Of a stretch of DNA of 64,000 nucleotides, positions 11,583 to 20,464 are shown piece by piece. The notes beneath the pieces are model-generated. The model was not told the origin of the DNA, did not search any database, and worked only from the letters and a program-made list of their open reading frames with translations. Origin of the DNA: Extensimonas perlucida (GTDB lineage: Bacteria; Pseudomonadota; Gammaproteobacteria; Burkholderiales; Burkholderiaceae_C); assembly GCF_007655255.1 (NCBI RefSeq), contig NZ_VMYE01000008.1, positions 1 to 64,000 of the forward strand, in the 5' to 3' direction. Within the stretch, counting starts at the first letter, position 1, and the number at the start of each line of letters is the position of its first letter. The translations under genes and the position numbers were made by a program.

Positions 11583-12272
11583 ATGATGAAACCATCGCCA
11601 AACACACCCAGCGGCAGCCGCGCCACGCTGGAGCAAGTGGTGCATATTCCGGCGGGCACCGCTGTCATCGAAGGCGCGCTGGCGCTGCCGCCAGCGCCGG
11701 CCGGCCTCGTGCTGTTTGCGCACGGCAGCGGCAGCAGCCGGCACAGCCCGCGCAACAACTACGTGGCCCGCGTGCTACAGCAGCGGGGCCTTGGCACCTT
11801 GCTGCTCGACCTGCTCACGCCCGAGGAAGACCAGGACATGCGCACCCGCTTCGACATCCCGCTGCTCACCGAGCGCCTGCTCGCGGCCACGCGCTGGGTG
11901 CGCGCGCAGCCGGCTATGCAAGCCTCGCCCTTGGGCTATTTTGGCGCGAGCACGGGCGCGGCGGCGGCCTTGATGGCGGCGGCCACGCTGGGCCCGCAGG
12001 TGCAGGCCGTGGTCTCGCGCGGCGGCCGCCCCGACCTCGCAGGGCGCGCGCAACTCGCACAGCTGCAATGCCCCGTGCTGCTCCTGGTGGGCGGGCGCGA
12101 CGAAGAGGTGCTCGCGCTGAACCGCCTGGCCGCAGCGCAGATGCGTTGTCCGCACGAGATCGTCGTCATCCCCGGGGCCACCCATTTGTTCGAGGAAGCG
12201 GGCACGCTAGAGGCCGTGGCGCAGTGCGCGGCCGATTGGTTCGTGCAATACCTCGCGGGCCCTGCGACCTGA
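11583..12272 (+). CDS. Alpha/beta hydrolase (dienelactone hydrolase-like)
   Basis: A 229-residue soluble serine hydrolase. The nucleophile elbow is GYFGASTGAAAAL (Ser in G-A-S-T-G), the acid is probably in VGGRDEEV, and the His in PGATHLFEE, giving the order expected for the fold. FAHGSGSSRHSPRN near residue 45 forms the oxyanion-side loop. The ATGATG start follows a strong AAGGAGG ribosome site. In related genomes similar hydrolases lie next to phosphoribosyltransferase-like genes; here that gene is convergent, 18 bp away. The substrate is unknown. Confidence 0.82.
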   Translation: MMKPSPNTPSGSRATLEQVVHIPAGTAVIEGALALPPAPAGLVLFAHGSGSSRHSPRNNYVARVLQQRGLGTLLLDLLTPEEDQDMRTRFDIPLLTERLLAATRWVRAQPAMQASPLGYFGASTGAAAALMAAATLGPQVQAVVSRGGRPDLAGRAQLAQLQCPVLLLVGGRDEEVLALNRLAAAQMRCPHEIVVIPGATHLFEEAGTLEAVAQCAADWFVQYLAGPAT

Positions 12273-12290
12273 ATGCTTCCGGCGGCTGGC

Positions 12291-12926
12291 TCAGCGTGCG
12301 CGCCGCTCGCGCAGCAGCGCGACTACTTCGTCGTCCTCGACCTGCGGGAACTGCCCGTAAAACTGCCCCACGGCCTGAAAGTACGGCGGCGCCTGCAGGC
12401 ACACCACCTCATCGGCGAGCGATCGCACCTTTTCGAGCGCCTCGGGCGACGCCACCGGGACGGCGCAAACCAGGCGCTGCGGTTTGCGCGCGCGCAAGCC
12501 ATGCAGTGCGGACACCATGGTTGCTCCCGTGGCCAGTCCGTCATCGACCACGATGACGATGCGCCCTGCCGGGTCTATGGGCGGGTGGATCGGCGTGTAC
12601 TGCGCACGGCGTGCCGCGATCGTTTCGAGCTGGCGCTGTTTTTCCGCGGCGATGTAATCCTTGTCGGCGCCCACTTCTGCGGCGAACGGGGCGAGATAGG
12701 TCCAGCCGCTTTCATCGATGGAGCCGATCGCGAGTTCCGGCTGGTGGGGTGCGCGCAGTTTGCGCACCAACACCACGTCGAGCTCGCCCCCGAGCGCCTG
12801 CGCCAGCGCCTTGCCCATGGGCACGGCACCGCGCGGGATCGCGAGAATCAGAGGATTTTTGCCGTGGTAAGAGCCGAGGCGGTCGGCGAGTTGGCGCGCA
12901 GCGTCGAGGCGGTCTTTGAAAATCAT
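12291..12926 (-). CDS. Phosphoribosyltransferase-domain protein
   Basis: A 211-residue type I PRTase-fold protein. The PRPP-binding loop IVIVVDDGLATGATM is at about residues 115-130, preceded by LAIPRGAVPMGKALA. Family members bind PRPP and often act in base salvage or regulation; this subgroup is of uncertain substrate. The ATG at 12926 was chosen because the upstream extension is proline/arginine-rich frame noise. It is divergent from the erythromycin-esterase-like gene, with an inverted-repeat element in the shared intergenic region. Confidence 0.85.
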   Translation of the reverse strand: MIFKDRLDAARQLADRLGSYHGKNPLILAIPRGAVPMGKALAQALGGELDVVLVRKLRAPHQPELAIGSIDESGWTYLAPFAAEVGADKDYIAAEKQRQLETIAARRAQYTPIHPPIDPAGRIVIVVDDGLATGATMVSALHGLRARKPQRLVCAVPVASPEALEKVRSLADEVVCLQAPPYFQAVGQFYGQFPQVEDDEVVALLRERRAR

Positions 12927-13004
12927 CACGGGTGCTCTCCTTGCGGCGGTGCCGCGGTGCGTGCTGGGCGGGCCGGTCGTGGTTTCGGCGGGCCCCACTT
13001 TGCA

Positions 13005-13084
13005 CTAGGAGCCTGTCGGACTTTGGAATCGTCGGCTGGGGCGCATTCTCGCTTTCGACGCCCAAAGTCCGACAAGCTCCTAGC
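13005..13084. mobile_element. Inverted-repeat (MITE-like) element, short copy 2
   Basis: An 80-bp sequence whose ends CTAGGAGCCTGTCGGACTTT and its complement (one mismatch, ending GACAAGCTCCTAG) are nearly perfect inverted repeats. The interior is only about 35 bp, so it looks like an internal-deletion derivative of the longer copies at 3915 and 19216. It lies in the region between two divergent genes and could form a long hairpin in either transcript. Confidence 0.8.
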
Positions 13085-13144
13085 ATAAAGTGTAATGTCG
13101 CGTTTCCGCACGGATTTTGGTGCAGCCACTCGAGGAGGTCATGT

Positions 13145-14506
13145 ATGTCAGAGCAACGCAGCGATGCGGCCAATGCGCCTGCTGCGGCAGCGCAAACGAC
13201 TGCCGCCGAACATATCCGCAGGGCGGCCTCGCCCATAGACCGGCCCGAAAACGCCGACCTCGGCGCGCTGCTCGAGCGCATAGGCGACGCACGCGTGGTG
13301 CTGATCGGCGAGGCCACGCACGGCAGCTCGGAGTTTTATCGCCTGCGCGCGCGCATCACGCAGGCGCTGATCGAGCACAAAGGTTTCGACGCCGTCGCGC
13401 TCGAGGCGGACTGGCCCGATGCCGCACGCATAGACCATTACGTGCGCCAGCGCGACTTGCCGCCCGCCGAGTGGACGGCTTTTGCGCGTTTTCCGACCTG
13501 GATGTGGCGCAACCGCGAAACCGCCGACTTCATCGATTGGCTGCATGCGCGCAACGCCAGCCTGGAAACCGCCGGGGCCAAGACCGCGGCAAAGACTGCA
13601 GTCTATGGGTTGGACCTCTACAGCATGTTCACCTCGATCGAGGCGGTGCTCGCCTTCCTCGACGCCGAAGACCCCGAAACGGCGCAGATCGCGCGCCTGC
13701 GCTACGGCTGCCTGACGCCCTGGCAGTCCGACCCTGCCGTATATGGCCGCGCGGTGCTGACCGGGCGCTACCACTATTGCGCCGACCAGGCCGTGGCCAT
13801 GCTGACCGAGCTGCTCGACCGGCGCCTGCGCTACCTCGCGCGCGACCCCGAGCGCTTTTTCGACGCGCTGCAAAACGCCCGGCTCGTCGCCGACGCCGAG
13901 CGCTACTACCGCGTCATGTATTACGGCGCGCACGAATCGTGGAATCTGCGCGACAGCCACATGTTCGAGACGCTGCAGGCCATCCTCGCCTTCCGCGGGC
14001 CCGCGTCCAAGGCCGTGGTCTGGGCGCACAACTCGCATGTCGGCAACGCCGCCGCCACCGAAATGACGGCGCGCGGCGAGCACAACATCGGCCAGCTGTG
14101 CCGCGAACACTATGGCCATGGTGCCTACCTGATCGGCTTCGGCACGGACCGCGGCACGGTCGCCGCCGCCTCCGAGTGGGACGGCCCCATGGAGGTCATG
14201 CGTGTGCGCCCCGCGCATGCCGACAGCTACGAAGCGCTGTGCCGCGCCAGCGGCGTGCCTGCGTTCATCTTGCCGCTGCGCCGTCCGCTCGGCGATGCGC
14301 TGCGCGAAGCGCTGACCGCGCCGCGCCTGGAGCGCGCGATCGGCGTGCTCTACCGGCCGCAGACCGAACTCGCCTCGCACTACTTTCACGCCATCCTGCC
14401 CGAGCAATTCGACGATTACATCTGGTTCGAGCAAACCCGGGCGATCACGCCGCTGGCCACCGAGGAGCTCGAAGGTATGCCCGAAACCTATCCGTTCGGC
14501 CTGTGA
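13145..14506 (+). CDS. Erythromycin esterase family protein
   Basis: A 453-residue member of the erythromycin esterase-like superfamily (EreA/EreB fold, also succinoglycan-biosynthesis-like proteins). The signature VLIGEATHGSSEFYRLRARI near residue 55 holds the Glu and His used for catalysis in characterised members, and VVWAHNSHVGN at about residue 300 holds another conserved His. Most chromosomal homologues have no proven macrolide activity, so resistance should not be assumed. The ATG at 13145 follows GAGGAGGTC; an out-of-frame ATG lies at 13141. Confidence 0.85.
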   Translation: MSEQRSDAANAPAAAAQTTAAEHIRRAASPIDRPENADLGALLERIGDARVVLIGEATHGSSEFYRLRARITQALIEHKGFDAVALEADWPDAARIDHYVRQRDLPPAEWTAFARFPTWMWRNRETADFIDWLHARNASLETAGAKTAAKTAVYGLDLYSMFTSIEAVLAFLDAEDPETAQIARLRYGCLTPWQSDPAVYGRAVLTGRYHYCADQAVAMLTELLDRRLRYLARDPERFFDALQNARLVADAERYYRVMYYGAHESWNLRDSHMFETLQAILAFRGPASKAVVWAHNSHVGNAAATEMTARGEHNIGQLCREHYGHGAYLIGFGTDRGTVAAASEWDGPMEVMRVRPAHADSYEALCRASGVPAFILPLRRPLGDALREALTAPRLERAIGVLYRPQTELASHYFHAILPEQFDDYIWFEQTRAITPLATEELEGMPETYPFGL

Positions 14507-14543
14507 GCGCGGCCTGTGAGCGCGCGACAGCGTGCAATGCCGC

Positions 14544-14966
14544 TCAGCGCACCAGCAGCACCGGCACTTTGCAATGCGCGAGCACCGAGGTCGCGACCGA
14601 ACCCATGACCAAGGTGGCCAATGCACCGTGGCCATGCGAGCCCATCACGATCAGGTCGTATTTACCTTCCTCGGCCTCTTGGGCGATGGTTTCACCAATC
14701 GGGCCGACCTTGACGCGACGCTCGGCCTGCACGCCGTGGCGTTCGAGGAAGGTGCACACGGGCGCAAGGATTTTCTCGGCCTCTTCGGCGTAGTATTGAT
14801 CGACCACCGCCTTGCCCAGCGCGGCACGCGCACGCGGCGGCAGCGGCGGCTGCACCGTGAGCACGGTGTATTCGTTTGCGCTGGACAGCCAATGCTCGTG
14901 CGTGACCAGGTAGGCAAGCATTTTTTTGGTGTAGGCACTGCCATCGACGGCAAGCAGGATTTTCAT
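14544..14966 (-). CDS. Universal stress protein (UspA family)
   Basis: A 140-residue single-domain protein. It starts MKILLAVDGSAYTKKML, with the nucleotide-binding Asp, and ends with the ATP-binding loop GSHGHGALATLVMGSVA, which fits the G-2X-G-9X-G(S/T) pattern. ATP-binding universal stress proteins act in the cytoplasm during growth arrest and stress. The ribosome site GGAGAACGCCCC precedes the ATG at 14966. It is convergent with the erythromycin-esterase-like gene. Confidence 0.93.
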   Translation of the reverse strand: MKILLAVDGSAYTKKMLAYLVTHEHWLSSANEYTVLTVQPPLPPRARAALGKAVVDQYYAEEAEKILAPVCTFLERHGVQAERRVKVGPIGETIAQEAEEGKYDLIVMGSHGHGALATLVMGSVATSVLAHCKVPVLLVR

Positions 14967-15039
14967 GGGGCGTTCTCCGTGGGGGAATAGAAAAGAAGCG
15001 CGCCAGCATGTTGGTCGTTTTTCTCTACGCGCCCGCCTA

Positions 15040-15879
15040 TCATAAAGTGAGCACGCACTGCGGCTGGAATTGCGCCTGCTCGCCTTTTTGCGCGTAACCG
15101 AGCGGATTGGCGACGACGCGGCAACGCCAGGGCGCGCCTGCCTCGGTGTGGCCGCTCGCAACGTAGTCGCTGGACGCGTGCAGGTGGCCGTGCAACCACA
15201 GCTGCGCCTGCGGCAGCAAGGCGTCGAGCGCATTGCAAAAACCCGCCGTGCCCGGCGTGAGACCGTAGCGTGGATCGGCGCTGCGCAGGCTAGGCGCGAA
15301 ATGCGTGACCACGACCGTAGGCCCGTCAAAAGGCTGCGCGAGCGCGTTGCGCAGCCAAGCCTGGCACTCGAGCGCCTGCGCGCGCACGGCTTCGGCGAGA
15401 AAAGGGCGGCCCGCGCGCGTCGCGCCCGTCTTGCGCAGGTAAAAGTCGGCCGCGCGGAAGGCTTTTTCGCGCTGTTTGAGCAAGTGCGCGAGCGCATGGC
15501 GCGCGGCTTTGCCCGCGGGCGGCGTGGCCAGCGCGTCGAAGTCGCTCCACAGCGTGGTGCCTACGAAGCGCACGTCGCCTAGCACCACGGCTTCGCGTTC
15601 GAGCCAGAAGATGCCCAGCTGTGCGCAGCTGCGGCGCAGGCGCTCGTGCGCGGCGTCGAAGTCCTGCGCGTCGTATTCGTGGTTGCCCGACACATACAGC
15701 ACGGGCACGGGCCAGTGGGCAAAGCGCTCGAGCCCGAAGTGTTCGCCTTGCAATGCCGAGCCGCTCTGGTACGCGCCGATGTCGCCCGCGAGTACGAGCA
15801 CATCGGCGTGCGGCGCGGGCTCTGGCACGAACTGCGGGTTGACCTCGAAGTGCAGGTCCGAGAGCAACTGAATCCGCAT
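15040..15879 (-). CDS. Calcineurin-like metallophosphoesterase
   Basis: A 279-residue phosphoesterase. The metal-ligand motifs appear in the standard order: SDLHFE at the N-terminus, LAGDIG near residue 32, GNHEYD near residue 67, VVTHFAP and LHGHLHAS. These bind a di-metal centre that hydrolyses phosphoesters. Its substrate is unknown; simple members act on cyclic nucleotides or other phosphodiesters. It lies 73 bp upstream of the universal stress gene on the same strand and 116 bp downstream of pckG. Confidence 0.9.
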   Translation of the reverse strand: MRIQLLSDLHFEVNPQFVPEPAPHADVLVLAGDIGAYQSGSALQGEHFGLERFAHWPVPVLYVSGNHEYDAQDFDAAHERLRRSCAQLGIFWLEREAVVLGDVRFVGTTLWSDFDALATPPAGKAARHALAHLLKQREKAFRAADFYLRKTGATRAGRPFLAEAVRAQALECQAWLRNALAQPFDGPTVVVTHFAPSLRSADPRYGLTPGTAGFCNALDALLPQAQLWLHGHLHASSDYVASGHTEAGAPWRCRVVANPLGYAQKGEQAQFQPQCVLTL

Positions 15880-15995
15880 CGGCGCGCGCCTCTTTTATGA
15901 ATCAAAACGCCTCTCAAGGCAATGCCAGCGCGCGCTAGCAGCTATTTTCATAGTAGCAGCGCGTGGCTGGCAACGCGACACTGGCAGCGCGCGCC

Positions 15996-17864
15996 TCAAG
16001 CCGCCGCCAGGCGCTGCTCCATCGCCGCTTTGGTCGCGAGCAGCTCTTTGGGCAGGTGGTAGGCGAGCATGTCGAACAGCTCGGCGTGGAGTTTGAACTC
16101 CTCCGTCCATGCGGCCTTGTCGATGTGCGTCACGGCCTCGAACTGCGCGGGCGTGAAGTCCAGGCCCTGCCAGTTGATCTCGGCGTACTGCGGCGCGATG
16201 CCGAACATGGTCTCGCGCCCCTGCGCGCGGCCTTCGATGCGGTCTATCATCCACTTGAGCACGCGCATGTTCTCGCCGTAGCCGGGCCAGACGAACTGGC
16301 CTTCGGCATTTTTGCGGAACCAGTTGACACAGAAGATGTTGGGTAGCGTGTGCCCCAGGCGTTCGAGCTTGTGTTCCATATCCAGCCAGTGCTGGAAGTA
16401 ATCGCTCATGTTGTAGCCGCAAAACGGCAGCATCGCGAACGGGTCGCGGCGCACCACGCCCTGCGCGCCAAAGGCGGCGGCCGTGGTCTCGGAGCCCATG
16501 GTCGCGGCCATATAGACGCCTTCCATCCAGTTGCGCGCCTCGGTTACGAGCGGCACGGTAGTCGAGCGACGCCCGCCGAAGATGAAGGCGTCGATTGGCA
16601 CGCCGTTCGGGTCGTCCCACTGCGGGTCGAGCGCGGGGTTGTTGGTCGCGGCGACGGTGAAGCGCGAATTCGGGTGCGCAGCCTTGCGCCCGGCCTTGCC
16701 GTCCTCGGGCGTCCAGTCCTTGCCCTGCCAGTCGAGCAGGTGCGCGGGCAATGCGCCGCCGCCGTCTTTTTCGAGCCCTTCCCACCACACGTCGCCGTCG
16801 TCGGTCAGGGCTACGTTGGTGAAGATCACGTCCTGGTGCAGGCTGGCCAGACAGTTCGGGTTGGTGAGGTGGTTGGTGCCCGGCGCGACGCCGAAGTAGC
16901 CGGCTTCGGGGTTGATCGCGTACATCTTGCCGTCGGCGTGCGGCTTGATCCAGGCGATGTCGTCGCCAATGGTGGTGACCTTCCAGCCTTGGAAGGCCGG
17001 CGGCGGCACGAGCATGGAAAAGTTGGTCTTGCCGCAGGCGCTCGGGAAGGCCGCGGCGACGTGGTACTTCTTGCCCTCGGGGCTGGTCACACCCAGGATC
17101 AGCATGTGCTCGGCGAGCCAGCCCTGGTCACGCCCCATGACCGAGGCGATGCGCAGCGCCAGGCATTTCTTGCCCAGCAGCGCGTTGCCACCGTAGCCCG
17201 AGCCATACGACCAGATTTCGCGCGTCTCGGGGTAGTGCACGATGTATTTGGTCGTGGGGTTGCAGGGCCAGGGCTTGTCTTGCTCGCCGGGCTGCAGCGG
17301 CGCACCCACCGTGTGCATGCAGGGCACGAAATCGCCATCCACGCCGAGCACGTCGTACACGGCACGGCCCATGCGCGTCATGAGGCGCTGGTTCACGGCC
17401 ACGTAGGCGCTGTCGGTCAGCTCGACGCCGATGTGCGCGATGTGCGATCCCAGCGGCCCCATGCTGAACGGCACCACATACATGGTGCGTCCGCGCATGC
17501 AGCCGTCGAACAGCGGCTGCAAGGTGGCGCGCATTTCGGCCGGGGCCATCCAGTTGTTGGTCGGGCCGGCGTCTTCCTTCTTTTCGGAGCAGATGAAGGT
17601 GCGGTCTTCGACGCGCGCCACGTCCGACGGATCCGACCAGGCGAGGTAGCTGCGCGGGCGCTTGGCAGGGTTGAGTTTCTTGAAGGTGCCGGCATCGACG
17701 AGTTGCTGGCACAGACGGTCGTATTCATCCTGCGAGCCATCGCACCAATAGACGCGCTCGGGCTTGCACAAGGCGACCATATCGGCCACCCAGGCGAGCA
17801 GGCGCGGGTGCTTGACGTAATCAGGGGCGTTGATCTCGAGGCCCTGCAGAGCGGGTGCATTCAT
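15996..17864 (-). CDS. pckG: Phosphoenolpyruvate carboxykinase (GTP)
   Basis: PckG converts oxaloacetate and GTP to PEP, GDP and CO2 at the entry to gluconeogenesis. The 622-residue length fits GTP-dependent enzymes. The P-loop with the hyper-reactive cysteine, [13 protein letters not shown], lies at about residues 285-297, and the metal-binding and nucleotide-binding regions [10 protein letters not shown] and FIFGGRRS follow. The ATG at 17864 gives [16 protein letters not shown]. The 279-bp leader between here and queC contains several short inverted repeats. Confidence 0.97.
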   Translation of the reverse strand: MNAPALQGLEINAPDYVKHPRLLAWVADMVALCKPERVYWCDGSQDEYDRLCQQLVDAGTFKKLNPAKRPRSYLAWSDPSDVARVEDRTFICSEKKEDAGPTNNWMAPAEMRATLQPLFDGCMRGRTMYVVPFSMGPLGSHIAHIGVELTDSAYVAVNQRLMTRMGRAVYDVLGVDGDFVPCMHTVGAPLQPGEQDKPWPCNPTTKYIVHYPETREIWSYGSGYGGNALLGKKCLALRIASVMGRDQGWLAEHMLILGVTSPEGKKYHVAAAFPSACGKTNFSMLVPPPAFQGWKVTTIGDDIAWIKPHADGKMYAINPEAGYFGVAPGTNHLTNPNCLASLHQDVIFTNVALTDDGDVWWEGLEKDGGGALPAHLLDWQGKDWTPEDGKAGRKAAHPNSRFTVAATNNPALDPQWDDPNGVPIDAFIFGGRRSTTVPLVTEARNWMEGVYMAATMGSETTAAAFGAQGVVRRDPFAMLPFCGYNMSDYFQHWLDMEHKLERLGHTLPNIFCVNWFRKNAEGQFVWPGYGENMRVLKWMIDRIEGRAQGRETMFGIAPQYAEINWQGLDFTPAQFEAVTHIDKAAWTEEFKLHAELFDMLAYHLPKELLATKAAMEQRLAAA

Positions 17865-18123
17865 GGGGAGCTTCCTTCCTTCGAAACGGTTTTCAAAGAA
17901 AGCGCCCCATCAGGGCATCTTGCGCAGGGGCGCGACGACGAAAGCGGGGCGCTGCCTTTGAAAAACGGCTCGAATCCGTTGCGGGCAGTCGGCGGGCGGA
18001 GAAGGGCTTGGGTCTTGTGGCGTCAAAGCGATGCCACGAGGAGACGGAGCTTTCCACGGGTCGGCTGGGGGTGACGATTTTATGAAGCACGCGCGCGGTT
18101 TTTCAGCGGCCTGCTGCGATTTA

Positions 18124-18140
18124 CATGCAAAATTTGCATG
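18124..18140. repeat. Palindrome CATGCAAA-A-TTTGCATG
   Basis: A perfect 8-bp dyad around a single A lies just after the queC stop, followed by another ATGCAA at about 18145. The intergenic region 17865-18143 between queC and pckG otherwise shows only an imperfect inverted pair (CGGTTTTCAAAG and CTTTGAAAAACGG) near pckG. These could be regulator sites for pckG or a weak end signal for queC; no T-run is present. Confidence 0.5.
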
Positions 18141-18143
18141 AAT

Positions 18144-18848
18144 TCATGCAAGCTGTTCGCGCCAGCGCTCGTACCCGGCCTGCCGCAGCGCACAGGCCGG
18201 ACAGTTGCCGCAACCGTAGCCCCAGGCATGCCGCACCCCCCGCTCACCCAGGTAGCAGGTGTGCGTGCGCTCGATCACGAGGTCCACCAACGGCTGCCCG
18301 CCCAGGGCGTGCGCCAGCTCCCAGGTCTGCGCCTTGTCGCACCACATCAGCGGTGTCTCGAAAGTGAAGTGCTGCCCCATGCCCAGCGACACGGCCACCT
18401 GCAGCGCCTTGATGGTGTCGTCGCGACAATCAGGGTAGCCCGAATAATCCGTCTCACACATCCCGCCCACGAGCGTGTGCAACCCGCGTCGATAACCCAA
18501 GGCCGCGGCGAGCTGAAAAAACAGCAGATTGCGGCCCGGCACGAAGGTGTTGGGCAGGCCCGCAGCGTCCATCTGGATCGCCACGTCGCGCGTGAGCGCC
18601 GTGTCGCTGATGCGCCCCAGCACCGACAGGTCGATGACGTGGTCCTGCCCCAGGCGCCCGCCCCACACGGGAAATTGCGCGCGCAATGCGTCCAGCACTT
18701 GCACACGCGCCTGCATCTCCACATGGTGCCGCTGGCCGTAGTCGAAGCCCACGGTTTCCACCAGCGCAAAGTGCTCGAGCGCCCAGACCAGACAGGTCGT
18801 GGAGTCCTGCCCGCCCGAAAATAGCACCAGCGCATGTCCTGCTCGCAT
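18144..18848 (-). CDS. queC: 7-cyano-7-deazaguanine synthase
   Basis: QueC makes preQ0 from 7-carboxy-7-deazaguanine, ammonia and ATP in queuosine synthesis. The PP-loop ATP-binding motif [12 protein letters not shown] is near residue 9. The C-terminal zinc site is seen as a Cys in HTCYLGERG followed by [10 protein letters not shown]. Length is 234 residues, normal. The start at 18848 has GGAGATTCCC upstream; the longer frame includes a terminator and is not coding. No other queuosine gene is adjacent. Confidence 0.95.
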   Translation of the reverse strand: MRAGHALVLFSGGQDSTTCLVWALEHFALVETVGFDYGQRHHVEMQARVQVLDALRAQFPVWGGRLGQDHVIDLSVLGRISDTALTRDVAIQMDAAGLPNTFVPGRNLLFFQLAAALGYRRGLHTLVGGMCETDYSGYPDCRDDTIKALQVAVSLGMGQHFTFETPLMWCDKAQTWELAHALGGQPLVDLVIERTHTCYLGERGVRHAWGYGCGNCPACALRQAGYERWREQLA

Positions 18849-18872
18849 GGGAATCTCCTTGGCACGCAGACG

Positions 18873-18896
18873 AAAAAAAGCCCCGCAGAGCGGGGC
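18873..18896 (-). terminator. Rho-independent terminator after the small membrane gene
   Basis: On the minus strand a perfect 7-bp stem GCCCCGC/GCGGGGC with an AGA-type loop is followed by seven Ts. It lies 26 bp after the stop codon of the 49-residue membrane protein and just before queC, so it should separate the two transcripts. Confidence 0.88.
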
Positions 18897-18922
18897 CAGC
18901 AGGGGGATTCGACCCAATCCGA

Positions 18923-19072
18923 TCAAGCCATGCTGACCGCGATGAAGGCCAGCAGAAACATCAGGAGCGCCCCCACGATGGGCAGGACGACAGGCACCAC
19001 CGAAGTCACTTGCTCGACAGGGTCTGCGGCTTCATTGCCGGAATGCTGGACGGTGCTGGAATGGCTGGACAT
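18923..19072 (-). CDS. Small single-span membrane protein
   Basis: A 49-residue open frame starting [14 protein letters not shown] with one C-terminal hydrophobic helix of about 24 residues ([20 protein letters not shown]). A GGGAG ribosome site lies upstream and a strong terminator directly downstream, which supports a real transcription unit. The family is not recognised. The polar N-terminus followed by one helix suggests a small inner-membrane regulator or subunit. Confidence 0.6.
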   Translation of the reverse strand: MSSHSSTVQHSGNEAADPVEQVTSVVPVVLPIVGALLMFLLAFIAVSMA

Positions 19073-19215
19073 CGCAAGGCTCCCAAAAATGCTGAAAACT
19101 GGCTTGATTCTAGCAAGTCCCTCGGCGACGAAGTTTTGGTAGGCTTTCGACCCTCTTTTCGGCACCTTTGCCGGCCCGGCGGGCGCCAAACTCAGCGGCA
19201 TATCCTTCGAGCCGA

Positions 19216-19402
19216 GGAGCCTGTCGGACTTTGGAATCGTCGGCTGCGAATGCGCCGCAGTGGTCCATTTTTGGCTTCGCCGCTCTTCGAGAACACCGTC
19301 TTCTTGCCCCATAGCACCACTATGGGGCGGCGAATCCGGCAAAAAATGGTCTCGCCGGGGCGCATTCTCGCTATCGACGCCCAAAGTCCAACAGGGGCTC
19401 CG
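19216..19402. mobile_element. Inverted-repeat (MITE-like) element, long copy 3
   Basis: About 187 bp bounded by AGGAGCCTGTCGGACTTTGG and CCAAAGTCCAACAGGGGCTC. The interior has a CCCCATAG/CTATGGGG hairpin and a GAATCCGGCAAAAAATGG block that is the reverse complement of the interior of copy 1. It occupies most of the space upstream of rpmH and so may lie within or beside the rpmH promoter region. Confidence 0.8.
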
Positions 19403-19474
19403 AGGGAAAAATTGCCAGGAACTGAGCAGCCTGCGATAATCACAGGTTTTCCTGAGAATGAAGGGACCCGAGCC

Positions 19475-19609
19475 ATGAAACGTACCTACCAACCCTCCAA
19501 AACCCGCCGCGCCCGCACCCACGGTTTCCTCGTGCGCATGAAGACACGCAGCGGCCGCGCCATCATCAACGCGCGCCGTGCCAAGGGCCGCAAACGCCTG
19601 GCCGTCTGA
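19475..19609 (+). CDS. rpmH: 50S ribosomal protein L34
   Basis: A 44-residue, very basic protein with the family sequence [18 protein letters not shown] at the start and [10 protein letters not shown] at the end. It sits in the rpmH-rnpA-yidD-yidC-mnmE order common in Proteobacteria. The usual divergent neighbour dnaA is not present upstream; a repeat element and a small membrane gene occupy the site instead. No DnaA-box cluster was seen there. Confidence 0.98.
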   Translation: MKRTYQPSKTRRARTHGFLVRMKTRSGRAIINARRAKGRKRLAV

Positions 19610-19685
19610 AGCACGCATGCGGCTGGATTGACCGGGCTGTGGCGGCTGACACCTTTTGACTGAAACCGCACCTCGGTGCGCCTGC

Positions 19686-20171
19686 ATGCAGCGGCTTCGG
19701 AACCGCGCACAGTTTCAGGCCGTCCTGGCGGCAGGTACTGTGGCGCGCACGGCGCATTTTGCGCTGCACGCATTGAACTGGCCCGCGCCCGCCACAGCTG
19801 ACGCACCAGACACCACGGCCCCTGCCCCCCAGCCCGGTGAGCCCCGCGCACGCCCCCTGTTCCCCACCACCGGCATCTGGCTTGGCGCCATGGTGCCCAA
19901 GCGCTGGGCCCGCAGGGCCGTCACGCGCAACACCATCAAGCGCCAGATCTATGCCCTGGCTCAGCAGTACGAAGCCCGCCTGCCGTGCGCGGCGTATGTG
20001 GTGCGCCTGCGCTCTGCGTTCGACCGCAAGCAATTCGCCAGCGCCACTTCCGAGCCGCTGCGCCGGGCCGTGCGCGCCGAATTGGAGTTGCTGCTGCGCC
20101 AGGCGGCGCGCCGAGCCGCTACGGCTGCGCCCACGGCGTGCGGGCAGCAAAAGCCGCAGGTGACGCCATGA
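19686..20171 (+). CDS. rnpA: Ribonuclease P protein component
   Basis: RnpA is the protein cofactor of RNase P, which trims tRNA 5' ends. The product starts MQRLRNRAQFQAVLAAGT and has the RNR-type motif in MVPKRWARRAVTRNTIKRQ. A proline/alanine-rich insert lies near residues 25-55. With 161 residues it is longer than the usual 120 or so, partly due to that insert and an alanine-rich tail. A TTG start 30 bp upstream is possible. Its stop overlaps the yidD start. Confidence 0.93.
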   Translation: MQRLRNRAQFQAVLAAGTVARTAHFALHALNWPAPATADAPDTTAPAPQPGEPRARPLFPTTGIWLGAMVPKRWARRAVTRNTIKRQIYALAQQYEARLPCAAYVVRLRSAFDRKQFASATSEPLRRAVRAELELLLRQAARRAATAAPTACGQQKPQVTP

Positions 20172-20464
20172 TGCGTGCACTGCTCATGGGCCTGGTCAAA
20201 GGCTATCGGCTGCTGCTGAGCCCCTGGCTGGGCTCGGCCTGCCGCTTCGAGCCCAGCTGCTCGGCCTACGCGCTGCAGGCCCTCGAACAGCACGGCGCCG
20301 CGGCGGGCAGCTACCTCACACTGCGCAGGCTGGCACGCTGCCAACCCTGGTGCGCCGGCGGCCATGACCCGGTGCCGCAAGAATTGCCGCGTACCATGCG
20401 GCTTTTTTCGCGCCTGCATGCGCCCGGCCCCAACCATCCTCACCAACAAAATCCTCATGAGTGA
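20168..20464 (+). CDS. yidD: Membrane protein insertion efficiency factor YidD
   Basis: A 98-residue protein of the YidD family that aids YidC-dependent membrane insertion. The conserved core GYRLLLSPWLGSACRFEPSC and the cysteine-bearing RCQPWCAGGHDPVP are present. The start overlaps the rnpA stop (ATGA) and its end overlaps the yidC start, indicating translational coupling. Confidence 0.95.
   Translation: MMRALLMGLVKGYRLLLSPWLGSACRFEPSCSAYALQALEQHGAAAGSYLTLRRLARCQPWCAGGHDPVPQELPRTMRLFSRLHAPGPNHPHQQNPHE

Noticed and set aside
13145-14506. Macrolide-resistance gene
   Set aside because: The fold matches erythromycin esterases, but most chromosomal homologues are not resistance genes and there is no mobile-resistance context.
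19073-19474. Chromosomal origin next to rpmH
   Set aside because: No dnaA and no cluster of TTATCCACA boxes; most of the space is an inverted-repeat element.
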